Assembly (NCBI GenBank): GCA_903939765.1
Contig: CAJAIK010000098.1
Coordinates: forward strand, 61,285-125,284
Direction of reading: 5' to 3'
Length of the DNA stretch: 64,000 nt
Source of the DNA: an uncultured Chlorobiaceae bacterium
GTDB lineage: Bacteria > Bacteroidota > Chlorobiia > Chlorobiales > Chlorobiaceae
In this document: piece after piece, positions 54,637-63,432 of the stretch
Numbering within the stretch: the first letter of the stretch is position 1
How the letters are laid out: each line of letters begins with the position of its first letter
The notes under the pieces: model-generated
Databases searched by the model: none
Told to the model about the DNA's origin: nothing
Seen by the model: the letters and a program-made list of their open reading frames with translations, nothing else
Program-made: the position numbers and the translations under genes

Positions 54637-54946
54637 GGGTACACGATAATTCTATAAGCCGTTACGGCATTTGCATCAATAATAAACCTCTGTCAGCAAC
54701 AGACGCCGGATTCATAAGCATCACATTCAAAGCAAACATAATAAAATTACTTAAAGTTGAACGGGTTCAGGGAATAAAAAAAGCCAAGGCAGCATAGCGA
54801 ACTGGCCTATCGCCATCATCGGCAAACCATCACGGTAGAGAAAAAACTCGAGTTCCCCGCATAAAAACAAAAACAAGCAAATCTTCTATTTATTAAAATC
54901 AAAATATTGTCTATAATATGATTTTAAAGCACTAATAGACAAAATT
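54637..54946. other. 310-bp intergenic region between mutS2 and hipBA
   Basis: Non-coding, AT-rich toward the hipBA side. It contains the palindromic operator/promoter at 54907-54942; the mutS2 promoter (minus strand) was not recognised. Confidence 0.5.
54907..54942 (+). promoter_or_regulatory. hipBA promoter with palindromic operator
   Basis: TTGTCTAT (54907-54914) and ATAGACAA (54935-54942) form a perfect 8-bp inverted repeat with a 20-base spacer. A consensus TATAAT (54912-54917) starts in the left arm, and the start codon is five bases past the right arm. Binding of the HipB-like HTH dimer here would block the promoter, as in other hipBA loci; this is an inference from position and symmetry. 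Confidence 0.6.
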
Positions 54947-55279
54947 ATGGCTTCAGATACAGATACATTTTCATCAGATGAATGGGAGCTTCTCGTCGGT
55001 GAACAATTCCGGGCCCTGCGTATCCGGGCTGATCTGGAGCAGACTGAACTTGCAGCACTGGCATCCATCAGTGTTGGTGCACTGAAAAATCTTGAGGGCG
55101 GTAAGGGCTCATCGCTTAAAACCATCATCAAGGTTGCAAGAGTTCTCGGTCGAACTGACTGGCTGAACGCACTTTCGCCCAAGGTTTCGGTAAGCCCCAT
55201 GCAACTCTTGAAAGGGCAACGCAAGGATGCTATCCGAAAAAAGGTCTCTCGCTCCCGCAAACCGAAAATGGAGTCATAG
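54947..55279 (+). CDS. hipB: HipB-like XRE-family antitoxin
   Basis: A 110-residue protein with a Xre-type helix-turn-helix at about 20-75: FRALRIRADLEQTELAALAS, ISVGALKNLEGGKGSSLKTII. The C-terminal tail is basic (KDAIRKKVSRSRKPKM). The gene ends three bases before hipA. The upstream palindrome over the -10 suggests autorepression. Two broken copies of its HTH-coding part occur at 59026-59106 and 63888-63926, a sign that this module has been copied and lost nearby. HipB binds and restrains the HipA kinase and represses the operon. Confidence 0.88.
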   Translation: MASDTDTFSSDEWELLVGEQFRALRIRADLEQTELAALASISVGALKNLEGGKGSSLKTIIKVARVLGRTDWLNALSPKVSVSPMQLLKGQRKDAIRKKVSRSRKPKMES

Positions 55280-55282
55280 CCA

Positions 55283-56572
55283 ATGTACCGCCCCGTTAAC
55301 CTCATCGAAGTCCGTGCCTGGGAGAAAACTGTTGGCGCCATTTCGCTCGATTCCAGCACCGGTTACTACGTTTTTGAATATGCACCCTCCTGGCAGGCTG
55401 GTGGCATTGAACTGGCACCCCTGACCATGCCGGTCAAAGAGAGCATACACATTTTCCCTCTGCTTCCAGAGCCAACATTCAGGCGACTCCCGGCCATGCT
55501 GGCTGACGCCATCCCTGACGATTTTGGAAATGCCCTGATTGATGCCTGGTTGGCAAAAGCCGGTGTGCCAAAAGAGGCCATTACCCCCCTCGACCGGCTG
55601 GCATACATGGGCAAACGCGGCATGGGCGCACTCGAATTCAGGCCGGTTCGGGGCCCGCGCCATACAAAAACCACCGCCGTTGAAATCTCAAAACTTGTCA
55701 TCAGCTCCAGAGAGGCACTGGCTGGCTCAATTAAAGGCGACCGGGATACGCAAGCAGCTATCATGAACCTGATTCAGGTCGGAACCTCAGCAGGTGGAGC
55801 ACGTGCCAAGGCGGTAGTTGCCTGGAATCCCGACACCAACGAGATTCGCTCAGGACAACTGCCCGCAGATCCCGGTTTTGAACACTGGCTGCTCAAGCTT
55901 GATGGTGTTGGCGAGGGTCACGATCTCAGCACGGGAAAAGGGTACGGACGAATTGAATACGCATACTACCTGATGGCCCGCGCTGCCGGAATAACCATAT
56001 CAGAATCCCGATTACTCGAAGAGAATGGCCGCGCCCACTTCATGACCCGCCGTTTTGACCGTTCAAACGGCACAAAGCTGCACCTCCAGACACTCTGCGC
56101 CATGCAGCACCTCGACTATCGGCAGCGGGCCACCCACGATTACAGCCAATATTTTCAGACCATCAAAGCACTCAATCTGCCCTTGACCGAATTGGCCGAG
56201 GCTTATCGCCGTATGATCTTTAACGTCCTTGCCGCAAATTGCGATGACCATACAAAAAACCACTCCTTCCTGATGGACAAAACCGGAGAGTGGCATCTCG
56301 CACCAGCGTACGACTTGACCCACTCCTTCAACCTCGCAGGAGAGTGGACATATCAACACCTGATGTCAGTCAACGGCAAATTCCGCAACATTAACCGGAG
56401 CGATTTCCATACCGTCGGTGACCGCTTTCTGGTACCCAATTACAAAGGAATCATCAAGAGTGTGAGTGCCGCCATAAAGCGCTGGCCAGAATTTGCTGAA
56501 GCAGCAGGGTTGCCGATGAGAGAGGCAGAGAGGATTCAGAATGACTTCATTCCAACGGCTGAGCGGGGATGA
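55283..56572 (+). CDS. hipA: HipA-type Ser/Thr kinase toxin
   Basis: A 429-residue HipA family kinase. N-terminal domain: VNLIEVRAWEKTVGAISLDS, PDDFGNALIDAWL, LDRLAYMGKRGMGALEFRP. Kinase domain: TSAGGARAKAVVAWNPD (nucleotide loop), EHWLLKLDGVGEG, HFMTRRFDRSNG and the catalytic block NVLAANCDDHTKNHSFLMD followed by LAPAYDLTHSF. HipA toxins phosphorylate aminoacyl-tRNA synthetases and arrest growth until neutralised by HipB. All catalytic residues are present, so the pair looks intact. It is followed by a decayed hicAB pair. Confidence 0.92.
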   Translation: MYRPVNLIEVRAWEKTVGAISLDSSTGYYVFEYAPSWQAGGIELAPLTMPVKESIHIFPLLPEPTFRRLPAMLADAIPDDFGNALIDAWLAKAGVPKEAITPLDRLAYMGKRGMGALEFRPVRGPRHTKTTAVEISKLVISSREALAGSIKGDRDTQAAIMNLIQVGTSAGGARAKAVVAWNPDTNEIRSGQLPADPGFEHWLLKLDGVGEGHDLSTGKGYGRIEYAYYLMARAAGITISESRLLEENGRAHFMTRRFDRSNGTKLHLQTLCAMQHLDYRQRATHDYSQYFQTIKALNLPLTELAEAYRRMIFNVLAANCDDHTKNHSFLMDKTGEWHLAPAYDLTHSFNLAGEWTYQHLMSVNGKFRNINRSDFHTVGDRFLVPNYKGIIKSVSAAIKRWPEFAEAAGLPMREAERIQNDFIPTAERG

Positions 56573-56700
56573 TAGCATCAAACCCCGTTTCGAACAGAAC
56601 TCCCTCTTTGGCGCTGCCATCTGATGGATGGTTTAAAAAAACAACACAAACTCTTCCCATCATTCAATATATTTGATACTTGTTGCCAGTCGCATTATAG

Positions 56701-56808
56701 GGGAGTGAATGCAGCTACTTTCACCGCCCGCACCCGCAACGCGAGGCACTTATCTATCGCGTCAAGGTGGCGCGTGAGTTTTTGACCAAACTGGAGATCA
56801 CCCCATGA
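56701..56808 (+). pseudogene. truncated HicA-like toxin (C-terminal part)
   Basis: After a TAG at 56698 the frame reads 35 codons: GSECSYFHRPHPQREALIYR then VKVAREFLTKLEITP and stop at 56806. GSxxxFHRPHP followed by a helix ending in xxP is the C-terminal half of a HicA toxin of the type found with long HicB antitoxins. The N-terminal half, with the first strand and the usual catalytic His region, is missing. Its stop overlaps the hicB-like ATG. Confidence 0.6.
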
Positions 56809-57140
56809 AAAACACAATGACTTACTGTGGTTATATGGCCAGCATTGAATTTGACCCTGACGATAATATTCTGGTCGGGCGAGTGCTCGGCGTAGATGAC
56901 CTGATATGCTTCCATGGCGATTCAGTAGCTGAGTTCACACAGGCATTCCACGAAGCTGTGGATGATTACCTTGCAGCCTGCGAGAAGTTAGGATAGGCAC
57001 CCGAAAAACCTGCATCCGGACGTCTCATGCTGCGCGTTAATCCCGTCGTCAATGCCGCAGCGCTCAAAGCAGCCGCGCATACTGGGCAAAGTCTTAATCG
57101 CTGGGCTGAGCAGGTGCTGCGTCAAGCAACCCATTCGTGA
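56805..57140 (+). pseudogene. HicB-type antitoxin interrupted by one in-frame TAG
   Basis: The frame from ATG 56805 encodes the HicB fold (MTYCGYMASIEFDPDDNILV, GRVLGVDDLICFHGDSV, AVDDYLAACEKLG) up to TAG at 56994-56996 (codon 64). It then continues in the same frame as APEKPASGRLMLRVNPVVN and SLNRWAEQVLRQATHS to TGA at 57138, which is the expected C-terminal ribbon-helix-helix DNA-binding part. A single nonsense change (AAG/CAG to TAG) explains the break. The N-terminal 63 residues could still be made, but the DNA-binding part would be lost. Confidence 0.75.
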
Positions 57141-57252
57141 CATCCTTCGCAATTACATCGGCGCGGCAGGCTCTTTAGCGGCGGCTTTTACGACTACTGA
57201 CTGGCCATCAGAGGGGATACGAAAAGGGCACTGCCTTCGAAATGCTTTCATT

Positions 57253-57786
57253 TCATATAGTTGACCGATAGTTCCCATCATCATTTCGACCGACAAGACC
57301 CTGTTTTTTTGCCCGGCTTTCATTCAACACACTGATATCAGAGTATCGGATTGCCCAAATCTTCTGTTCTGCCGACAGTGATTGCCTGAACTTATCCGAA
57401 AGCTGTGGCAGCATGGAATCCGGAGCTTCAGGAATCACCAGATACATTTTCAGAGGGAGCTTTAAGTGCTCAATCTGGTTCAGATTATCTGGCAAAAATT
57501 TTAGAAGTTGCTCATGACGCCCGCAAACCGCTGTAAACCAGACGGTAAGCGCATGAATCATTTTTAATCGAACATCAGCAAAAAAAACATCTGATTGACG
57601 AGGAACAGAGCGCTTTGCTTCAACAAAAACAATCGCAGCACTGCCAAAGCCATGACGCACAACAAATTCGACTTTTGAAACATGATCGCCGAATTTCAGC
57701 TTGGTTAACACTTTTTCAAACTCAAAAACGTCATCTGGTGCAAAACTGCCAAAGGTCACCCCCGATTCAGTGATTGAGATACTCAT
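57253..57786 (-). CDS. partner of AAA ATPase, possible PD-(D/E)xK nuclease
   Basis: A 177-residue protein of no family I can name. Its start overlaps the stop of the AAA ATPase gene as ATGA, so the two are made together. The N-terminal part is predicted alpha/beta: FEFEKVLTKLKFGDHVSKVE, VVRHGFGSAAIVFVEAKRSV. A strand ending in E56-A57-K58 with an acidic residue (E40) on the strand before resembles the PD-(D/E)xK nuclease core; this is inference from spacing only. The middle has a helix with MIHALTVWFTAVCG, then a strand MYLVIPEAP. The close coupling and position in a defence-rich region suggest the ATPase controls this protein. Confidence 0.6.
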   Translation of the reverse strand: MSISITESGVTFGSFAPDDVFEFEKVLTKLKFGDHVSKVEFVVRHGFGSAAIVFVEAKRSVPRQSDVFFADVRLKMIHALTVWFTAVCGRHEQLLKFLPDNLNQIEHLKLPLKMYLVIPEAPDSMLPQLSDKFRQSLSAEQKIWAIRYSDISVLNESRAKKQGLVGRNDDGNYRSTI

Positions 57787-58802
57787 CCAGCAGAGACCTC
57801 AAGCTCTTGATCAAACAGGCGAATGGATTCATTAATGATTTCATTATCCGGAATGCCTTGCAGTAAATCTTCCTGATGCCAGCCTCCGTCTTGGTCAGCA
57901 AGAAATACCGGGATATGTATATTTTTTGATAAGGCTATCAAATAGAGCTTTTTCACCACAAAATAGGAGTGTGATGCAATAAAAAACTGAATTCCTGCAT
58001 CAGAGAGTTGATAGACAATGTCGAGCAACTGACTGATCGCTGTTGGATGCAATGCTGACTCAGGCTCATCAATAAAAACAACAGAATCCGGGGTTAAAAA
58101 ACGATTCCCAAGGAGCGTATCAAGAATGGCTATTTTTTTTATTCCCTCCGCCGTCGTATTCAGCGAAAAACGGCTGTTTCCCTTTTTGTAGACCCATCGT
58201 TCAGCATCCGGCACATATTCAATCTTTCCCTGAAACATCCGCTCCAACTGCTGGCGTGAACAAGTAAACCCGTCGAAAGTCCTCCCACGCTGCGTCGGAT
58301 TTTGGAGAGCAAGCACCAAATCGACATAGGTTGCATCAAAACCAAATGCCTTGTCTTGCAGACCCGATTTTAAAATCACTTTGGCAAGTGTCAACACCTC
58401 TTTCGGCGGCAAAAAAATAGAATTAGCCTCTCTTGGTGGCAAATTGTTGTGTAACGGCACTATCTTGCGACTGGTATCAGGGCCAAACTCGTAAGCCAGA
58501 CCACAGTTATTCTGCATGGTAACGGAAACAGCGAGACGATTACCAACACCTTTTTGCACCAGATCACCTAACTTATCAGCCTGAAATGTCCAATAAAGCT
58601 TGTCACCCAGCACCTCGGAAAAATCACGGGGATCTTCACCTCTTCCGCTCTCTTCCTGTGAACGTATCATTGCATATAACGCTTTGAGAAGAAAGGTCTT
58701 TCCGCAGCTATTGGCGCCGAGCACCAGGTTGAGCTTCCCCAAACCCTCTCCCCGTAGAGACGATAACGGTCCAAAGTTTTTAATAGCAAATGACGTAATC
58801 AT
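57783..58802 (-). CDS. AAA_15/AAA_21-type ATPase of a two-gene cassette
   Basis: A 339-residue ABC-like ATPase related to OLD/RecF-type proteins. ITSFAIKNFGPLSSL is followed by LNLVLGANSCGKTFLLKALY (Walker A GANSCGKT at about 29-36), a helical insertion, SLNTTAEGIKKIAILDTLL (signature-like) and VVFIDEPESALHPTAISQLL (Walker B), and IQFFIASHSYFVVKKL with the H-loop. No TOPRIM or nuclease domain is fused, so activity would come from the downstream partner. It resembles ATPases in several two-gene anti-phage systems, but the partner is not one of those I recognise (not TOPRIM, HNH or RloB). Confidence 0.85.
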   Translation of the reverse strand: MITSFAIKNFGPLSSLRGEGLGKLNLVLGANSCGKTFLLKALYAMIRSQEESGRGEDPRDFSEVLGDKLYWTFQADKLGDLVQKGVGNRLAVSVTMQNNCGLAYEFGPDTSRKIVPLHNNLPPREANSIFLPPKEVLTLAKVILKSGLQDKAFGFDATYVDLVLALQNPTQRGRTFDGFTCSRQQLERMFQGKIEYVPDAERWVYKKGNSRFSLNTTAEGIKKIAILDTLLGNRFLTPDSVVFIDEPESALHPTAISQLLDIVYQLSDAGIQFFIASHSYFVVKKLYLIALSKNIHIPVFLADQDGGWHQEDLLQGIPDNEIINESIRLFDQELEVSAG

Positions 58803-59224
58803 CCTGTTGTTCTCTTGCTGATGTTGATGAAGAGCTCACTGGCGTCAAGCACTCCGTATCCATGAGCCACTGCTTCAGCTCAATCACGGAAGCGAAGATT
58901 ATCGGTATATCGACCATTTCCAGCCGAACGGTGAATAATGCTACACCTGATTCAATGTAAAGAATATTTCTTGTGATTGATACTCAGCTTCACAGAGAGC
59001 CTCCCGCCATCCAAGCAGAAGGAGTTCCACGCCTTGCGTATTCTATCTGACCCTGGATCAGACTGAATTTGCATTGGCATCCATCAGTGTTGCTGCACTG
59101 AAACCTTATACCCAGGGAACGCCGAACTACAGCTCGAAAAAAAACAAGGCTGATGCACAGAGTCGAGGCAGCACGATCCCTGGCGACTTTTGTTTAAAAA
59201 AAAATCGAATCAACACATTAAAAA
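58803..59224. other. 422-bp region with gene debris
   Basis: No intact gene. It contains a broken hipB-like segment (59026-59106). On the minus strand, a short open frame (about 58799-58861; AHGYGVLDASELFINI) ends in an ATGA overlap with the ATPase start and might be the tail of a lost upstream gene. Confidence 0.5.
59026..59106 (+). pseudogene. broken hipB copy A
   Basis: The sequence follows the hipB gene (55008-55088) over about 80 bases, with CAGACTGAA, GGCATCCATCAGTGTTG and GCACTGAAA shared exactly and a three-base gap. It translates in pieces as LRILSD, TEFALASISVAALK. The rest of hipB is absent and unrelated bases follow. Confidence 0.75.
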
Positions 59225-61834
59225 TCAAGCCATTACCTTCCCCCCAATCCCAGCCAAATCCCTACCCTTGGGCATCACAAACAAGCACGCGCCTCCGCTC
59301 CGTTTCTCCCACAACTCACCCAATGCGCGTTTCTCTGTTGAATCGGCATTGCTCCATGATGTCTCCGCTTTATACTCGACAACCAGAAAGCGCCCATCCT
59401 TGAGTTTGCAGACAAAGTCGGGGTAGAATTTGTCGGTGGAGGTTTGCAACCAGAAGGAGTGAATCTCACGCCGTTCGATGTTGCGCACCCAGAATTCAAC
59501 TTCGGGAAGTTGATCAATGTAAATGGCGCACTCCTCCTCTTCGCCGTTGAGGGAGGCAATCTCCTTGTAGTAGTGCTTCCTGAACTTGAAGCTCCCCTGA
59601 TATTTTGCGTTGCAGGGGTATTCGTCGGGTTTGAACCTGAAGCATCGGGCTGGCGTTACCACAATCGGCGTTGCGCATTCCGGCAGGAGAAACGCCTGAT
59701 ATGCTCTCTGCCGCTCGGCTCTGCGCAGGGCATCTATTTTTGCGACAATCCGTTGCCGCAGGGTGTATTTGTCGTGGAAAAGCTCCTGAAGGGAGATATT
59801 TCGCTCGTTCAGGAGATAGTGAATAACGCCGATCAGCCAGGGGCCGCTCTCTGACGGGAAGATATCAGCGCGGTTCGGGATGTTCCGGTCAATCCAGTGA
59901 ACAAGCGTTGCCACACTTTCGTCATCGTCGGGCTCCAGAAAAGAGATCTGGTGGCGCAGCTCCTTGAGGAATAACTTTGAGACCTTGCCGCGATCGTCAA
60001 TGTCAATATCTATCACCTTGCCGTCAAACTGCTTTGCTGCATAGTCTGACTCGGTGAAAGCGGGAGGGTATTTGGAAAGTCTCCACGGAATTTCAAGGAA
60101 ATGGCTCTCCTCAAATGGCTCAAACAGGTCGCCCTGCTGCACGGAGAGGAGAGGAACAGAGAAGCCAACCCCGCGTTCAGCCGCTGTTTTTGGCTGTTCC
60201 GGCGGTATGCCACAGCTTTTGCGATAGAGGCGCTCGATAGTTGCCCTCGCTTCCGGCGTTTTGCAGCAATCAAGAATCGCGTATTTTTCCGGTTCTTCCA
60301 TGATGCCGACAAAGGTGCAGGTTTTGCTCTCCTCGTCGTAGCTGAATTTATTGGCAACGATTTCGGGCAGACCTGCAAGGATCGGCGCCTCTGCGAGAGG
60401 TTCCGATACCTTGAAAAAGAGGTCAAGCCTGCCCTGTTCACCGGCTGGCATACGGGTTATCAGCTCTTTGGCCTCCTGCCGGTTAAAGCCGTTTTGAATC
60501 AGGGCATCTTCCAGCGCGTTGGCCGCCTCAACAAAATTTTTCGATGCTGAAAAGGCGTAGGCCATGTTCAGCTCTACCCGCTGTTTCCGCTTTGCCTGGT
60601 GCAGCCGCATGATCCGACCGAGAATCTGTTCGACCGCCGTGGAGGAACGCATTTCGGCAACGGAGCAGAGGACGTAGGCAAAGGGGCAGTCCCACCCCTC
60701 CCGCAGTGCCTGCACGGTGATGATAAAGCGTACGTTGCAACTCGATACCGCAAGGTCAAGCCCCTCCAGCCCCTTGTCGGTTCCGGTTGCCCGGCGAATC
60801 TGCTCCGCCGGAATATTGAAATCATCAATCAGGCACTGCTCAACAACCTCAACGGTGAGCGTCTCATGCGTCTGGCTTTTGGCCTGTGCCTGAATGAGCA
60901 TGATCGGCCTGATATACTCGCCTGTCGCCTGCTGCTCTTCAATGGCAAGCTGTTCAAGATGTTTGCGGCAAGCAATGGCATCCGTCAGCAGCTCCTTCCA
61001 GTTTGGCCTTGTTTCGAGGCGAATGGGCATCTTGATCATCTGGGCCGCCTTCAGCTCTGCTGCCGAGACGGTGTAGAGGATGTTGCTTGGATTGTGCTCG
61101 GTGGCCGGTGTTGCCGTGAACTCAATGATGCAGGAGGGGTTGAAGCGGGCGAGCGTTTCAAAGGAGAGCTGCGTCCGGGAGTTGTGCGCTTCGTCAACAA
61201 TCACAATCGGACGGTGCATTTTCAACAGATTGGCCAGCGACTGAATCGGCACACCGTTGTCGTAGGCTTCAAGGGTGTGGGCGAGAGCGGTGTCAAGATC
61301 AGTGAAGTGCTCCATCAGAACGCCGGATTGCTCATAGACCTTTCGCCCCTCCGTTTCATCGACCCTGAAAGCCTGAATGGTGGAGACAATAATGGTAGCA
61401 TTGTTGGCAAGCGTCGGGCGGGTGACGTACAACGCCTCCGGCATGGTCAGCACCGCAACCGATGGCATCGACTCCTCAACCGCCTGCCGGTAGGGATGAT
61501 TACGATCTTTCAGGGCGTTACAGGTCTGCTCCTTGATGGTATTGGAGGGAACAAGCCAGAGCACAACCGGAGTTTCCGTGTGCATCAGCTCTTTGGCGGC
61601 AATACCGATGGCATGGCTTGCAACGATGGTTTTGCCTCCGCCGGTTGGCATTCTGAGGCAGATATATGGTAGTCCCGGAAGCTCCTTCACCTCCCGATAG
61701 GAGAGCGCCGCGCCAAAGGAGTGCCGGGTGACAGTGGCATAAGCCATCCCGGCACTCTCATCCTGCTGAAAGACAGTAAAATAATCGGAGAGGGCCGATA
61801 AAGAGCGCCGCTGGTAATCCTTGAGGGTTATCAT
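59225..61834 (-). CDS. res: type III-like restriction endonuclease/helicase subunit (Res)
   Basis: An 869-residue SF2 helicase-nuclease. ATG 61834 overlaps the mod stop as ATGA. Motifs: LKDYQRRSLSAL, Walker A MPTGGGKT (to T69), DEAH (214-217), FTATPATEH, and in the second RecA domain ALREGWDCPFAYVLC and EQILGRIMRLH. The C-terminal FYPDFVCKLKDGRFLVVEYKA is a PD-(D/E)xK nuclease core (PDF ... EYK). It would translocate or switch on DNA with unmethylated sites read by Mod and cleave with the C-terminal nuclease. The 3' end reaches the hipB debris. It appears intact. Confidence 0.9.
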   Translation of the reverse strand: MITLKDYQRRSLSALSDYFTVFQQDESAGMAYATVTRHSFGAALSYREVKELPGLPYICLRMPTGGGKTIVASHAIGIAAKELMHTETPVVLWLVPSNTIKEQTCNALKDRNHPYRQAVEESMPSVAVLTMPEALYVTRPTLANNATIIVSTIQAFRVDETEGRKVYEQSGVLMEHFTDLDTALAHTLEAYDNGVPIQSLANLLKMHRPIVIVDEAHNSRTQLSFETLARFNPSCIIEFTATPATEHNPSNILYTVSAAELKAAQMIKMPIRLETRPNWKELLTDAIACRKHLEQLAIEEQQATGEYIRPIMLIQAQAKSQTHETLTVEVVEQCLIDDFNIPAEQIRRATGTDKGLEGLDLAVSSCNVRFIITVQALREGWDCPFAYVLCSVAEMRSSTAVEQILGRIMRLHQAKRKQRVELNMAYAFSASKNFVEAANALEDALIQNGFNRQEAKELITRMPAGEQGRLDLFFKVSEPLAEAPILAGLPEIVANKFSYDEESKTCTFVGIMEEPEKYAILDCCKTPEARATIERLYRKSCGIPPEQPKTAAERGVGFSVPLLSVQQGDLFEPFEESHFLEIPWRLSKYPPAFTESDYAAKQFDGKVIDIDIDDRGKVSKLFLKELRHQISFLEPDDDESVATLVHWIDRNIPNRADIFPSESGPWLIGVIHYLLNERNISLQELFHDKYTLRQRIVAKIDALRRAERQRAYQAFLLPECATPIVVTPARCFRFKPDEYPCNAKYQGSFKFRKHYYKEIASLNGEEEECAIYIDQLPEVEFWVRNIERREIHSFWLQTSTDKFYPDFVCKLKDGRFLVVEYKAETSWSNADSTEKRALGELWEKRSGGACLFVMPKGRDLAGIGGKVMA

Positions 61835-63432
61835 GAGCACCTCACTTCGTAGGGGATTTGGCGGAAAATGATGTTCTCCCGGTTGAGATGCGATGAACCA
61901 AGCAGGCAGCCATTGCCATAGACAATTTTGGTGCCCTCATGTTTCGGCAAGCGGCTCAACACAGCACGGGTAAGCACATTGCCGCCCTCATCCTCGTTAT
62001 AGCCAAGAATTCCATTGTAGAGAAGATAGACTGCGATGTTGTTCGAGGAGCCAAGAAATGGTGTTGAGAAATCGGTGGCCGGTGGCAGGGGCTCCCCTGT
62101 TGCAATAAAAAAGATGTGGTGCGCCAGCTCTTTGAAGTTGACTGCCTTATTGATGGAGCCGTCCGCATCGAAGAGCGGTTCGCCGAGTTCGCAGAAGCGG
62201 AAGCCACCATGAATCCCTTCAACGTCAATCGTTTTGCCTGTGTTATTGACATAGCTGTATCCGCTCATAACCCTTTTCAGCCGTTCACTGGTTACTGTTT
62301 TGCAGATGCTCTCATCCATTTCGATGAGGATAAATCGTCGATTTCCGCCATCTGCGGCGTTTTGCGCCAGTACTGCATGTGCCGTTGTTCCGGTACCTCC
62401 AAATGAATCAAGAATCAAGTCGTCATCAGAAGTGGTTTGCTGCAATAAGGTCTGAATAAGCGTCCTTGGCTTCGGAAAAATAAACTGCTCACCGCCCATT
62501 ATCCTTGAGACCTCTTCAGTTCCCTCGTTGGTGTTTCCACAGTTTATGAAAGATGAAAACCCGGCAAACTCACTTTTAAGATCCTCAGCAAACTTCTTGT
62601 GTCGAGGACGTCCGGTTTTACTGGCTGGCCAGAGAATCCGACCTTCACTTATTTTCTGTTCAATTGTCTCCTTTGAATACCGCCAGCCTTTTTGGTGGCA
62701 AGGATAGACGACTCCGGTTGCCGGATTTATAAGGTCATAGTGAAGATTAGGTCGCCGGTCTTTTGTCGCAAGCCCGACAAGATTATCTGACATCCACGGG
62801 CCACGGGGGTCATTGTCCGGATTGCTGTACTTATCCATGTCCTTTTCCTGACCTCGAAAAGCATTGTCACCCATTCGATAGGCAACAACATATTCGTGGT
62901 CGGAGGAGACATTGTGGAGACTCCTGTTATCAAGATTTCGGCGTGATTTCCATATCAGGGTGGTGATATAATTTTTTGGCGGCAAAATTTCTTCCATCAT
63001 GAGCCGAAACCGGGCAATTTCAACATCGTCAAGGCAGACAAACAAAAAGCCATCCGGACGCAAAAACTGAACAAGCAACTGCATTCGTGGATACATCATG
63101 CAAAGCCATTTATCATGTCTGGTAAGGTCTTCCATCTCTTTACCAACGACTTTGCCAAGCCAATTCTTCATTTCAGGCGAATTTACGCTATCGTTATACG
63201 CCCAGTTTTGCTCACCAGTATTGTATGGCGGGTCAATAACAATGCACTTCACCTGCCCGGCATAGTATGGAAGCAGTGCCTTCAAGGCGACAAGGTTGTC
63301 CCCCTGCACAAGAAGATTTTTTGAATCAGGGTCACCAGCCGACAACTCCATATTCTGACGCAACAAATGAAACGGCACCTGCTTGTGGTGGTTTACAACA
63401 GCTTTTTTCCCAATCCAGTCAAGTGACGGCAT
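61831..63432 (-). CDS. mod: type III-like DNA methyltransferase (Mod), beta-class N6-adenine
   Basis: A 533-residue site-specific DNA methyltransferase. Motif IV DPPYNTG (D67-P-P-Y70) comes before motif I LDSFGGTGTTAHAVL (near 350), the beta-class order. VQGDNLVALKALLPYYAG and KCIVIDPPY near the start and a central target-recognition region complete it. With the ATGA-coupled Res downstream it forms a type III-like restriction system. The recognition sequence cannot be read from the protein. Upstream is a 568-bp stretch without genes. ATG 63432 is the only good start. Confidence 0.92.
   Translation of the reverse strand: MPSLDWIGKKAVVNHHKQVPFHLLRQNMELSAGDPDSKNLLVQGDNLVALKALLPYYAGQVKCIVIDPPYNTGEQNWAYNDSVNSPEMKNWLGKVVGKEMEDLTRHDKWLCMMYPRMQLLVQFLRPDGFLFVCLDDVEIARFRLMMEEILPPKNYITTLIWKSRRNLDNRSLHNVSSDHEYVVAYRMGDNAFRGQEKDMDKYSNPDNDPRGPWMSDNLVGLATKDRRPNLHYDLINPATGVVYPCHQKGWRYSKETIEQKISEGRILWPASKTGRPRHKKFAEDLKSEFAGFSSFINCGNTNEGTEEVSRIMGGEQFIFPKPRTLIQTLLQQTTSDDDLILDSFGGTGTTAHAVLAQNAADGGNRRFILIEMDESICKTVTSERLKRVMSGYSYVNNTGKTIDVEGIHGGFRFCELGEPLFDADGSINKAVNFKELAHHIFFIATGEPLPPATDFSTPFLGSSNNIAVYLLYNGILGYNEDEGGNVLTRAVLSRLPKHEGTKIVYGNGCLLGSSHLNRENIIFRQIPYEVRCS

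Noticed and set aside
59074..59403. 109-codon plus-strand frame starting MASISVAALK
   Set aside because: It begins in hipB debris and then runs antisense over the end of res; not a gene.
60599..61672. 357-codon plus-strand frame inside res
   Set aside because: Antisense to the helicase subunit, with no motif of its own.
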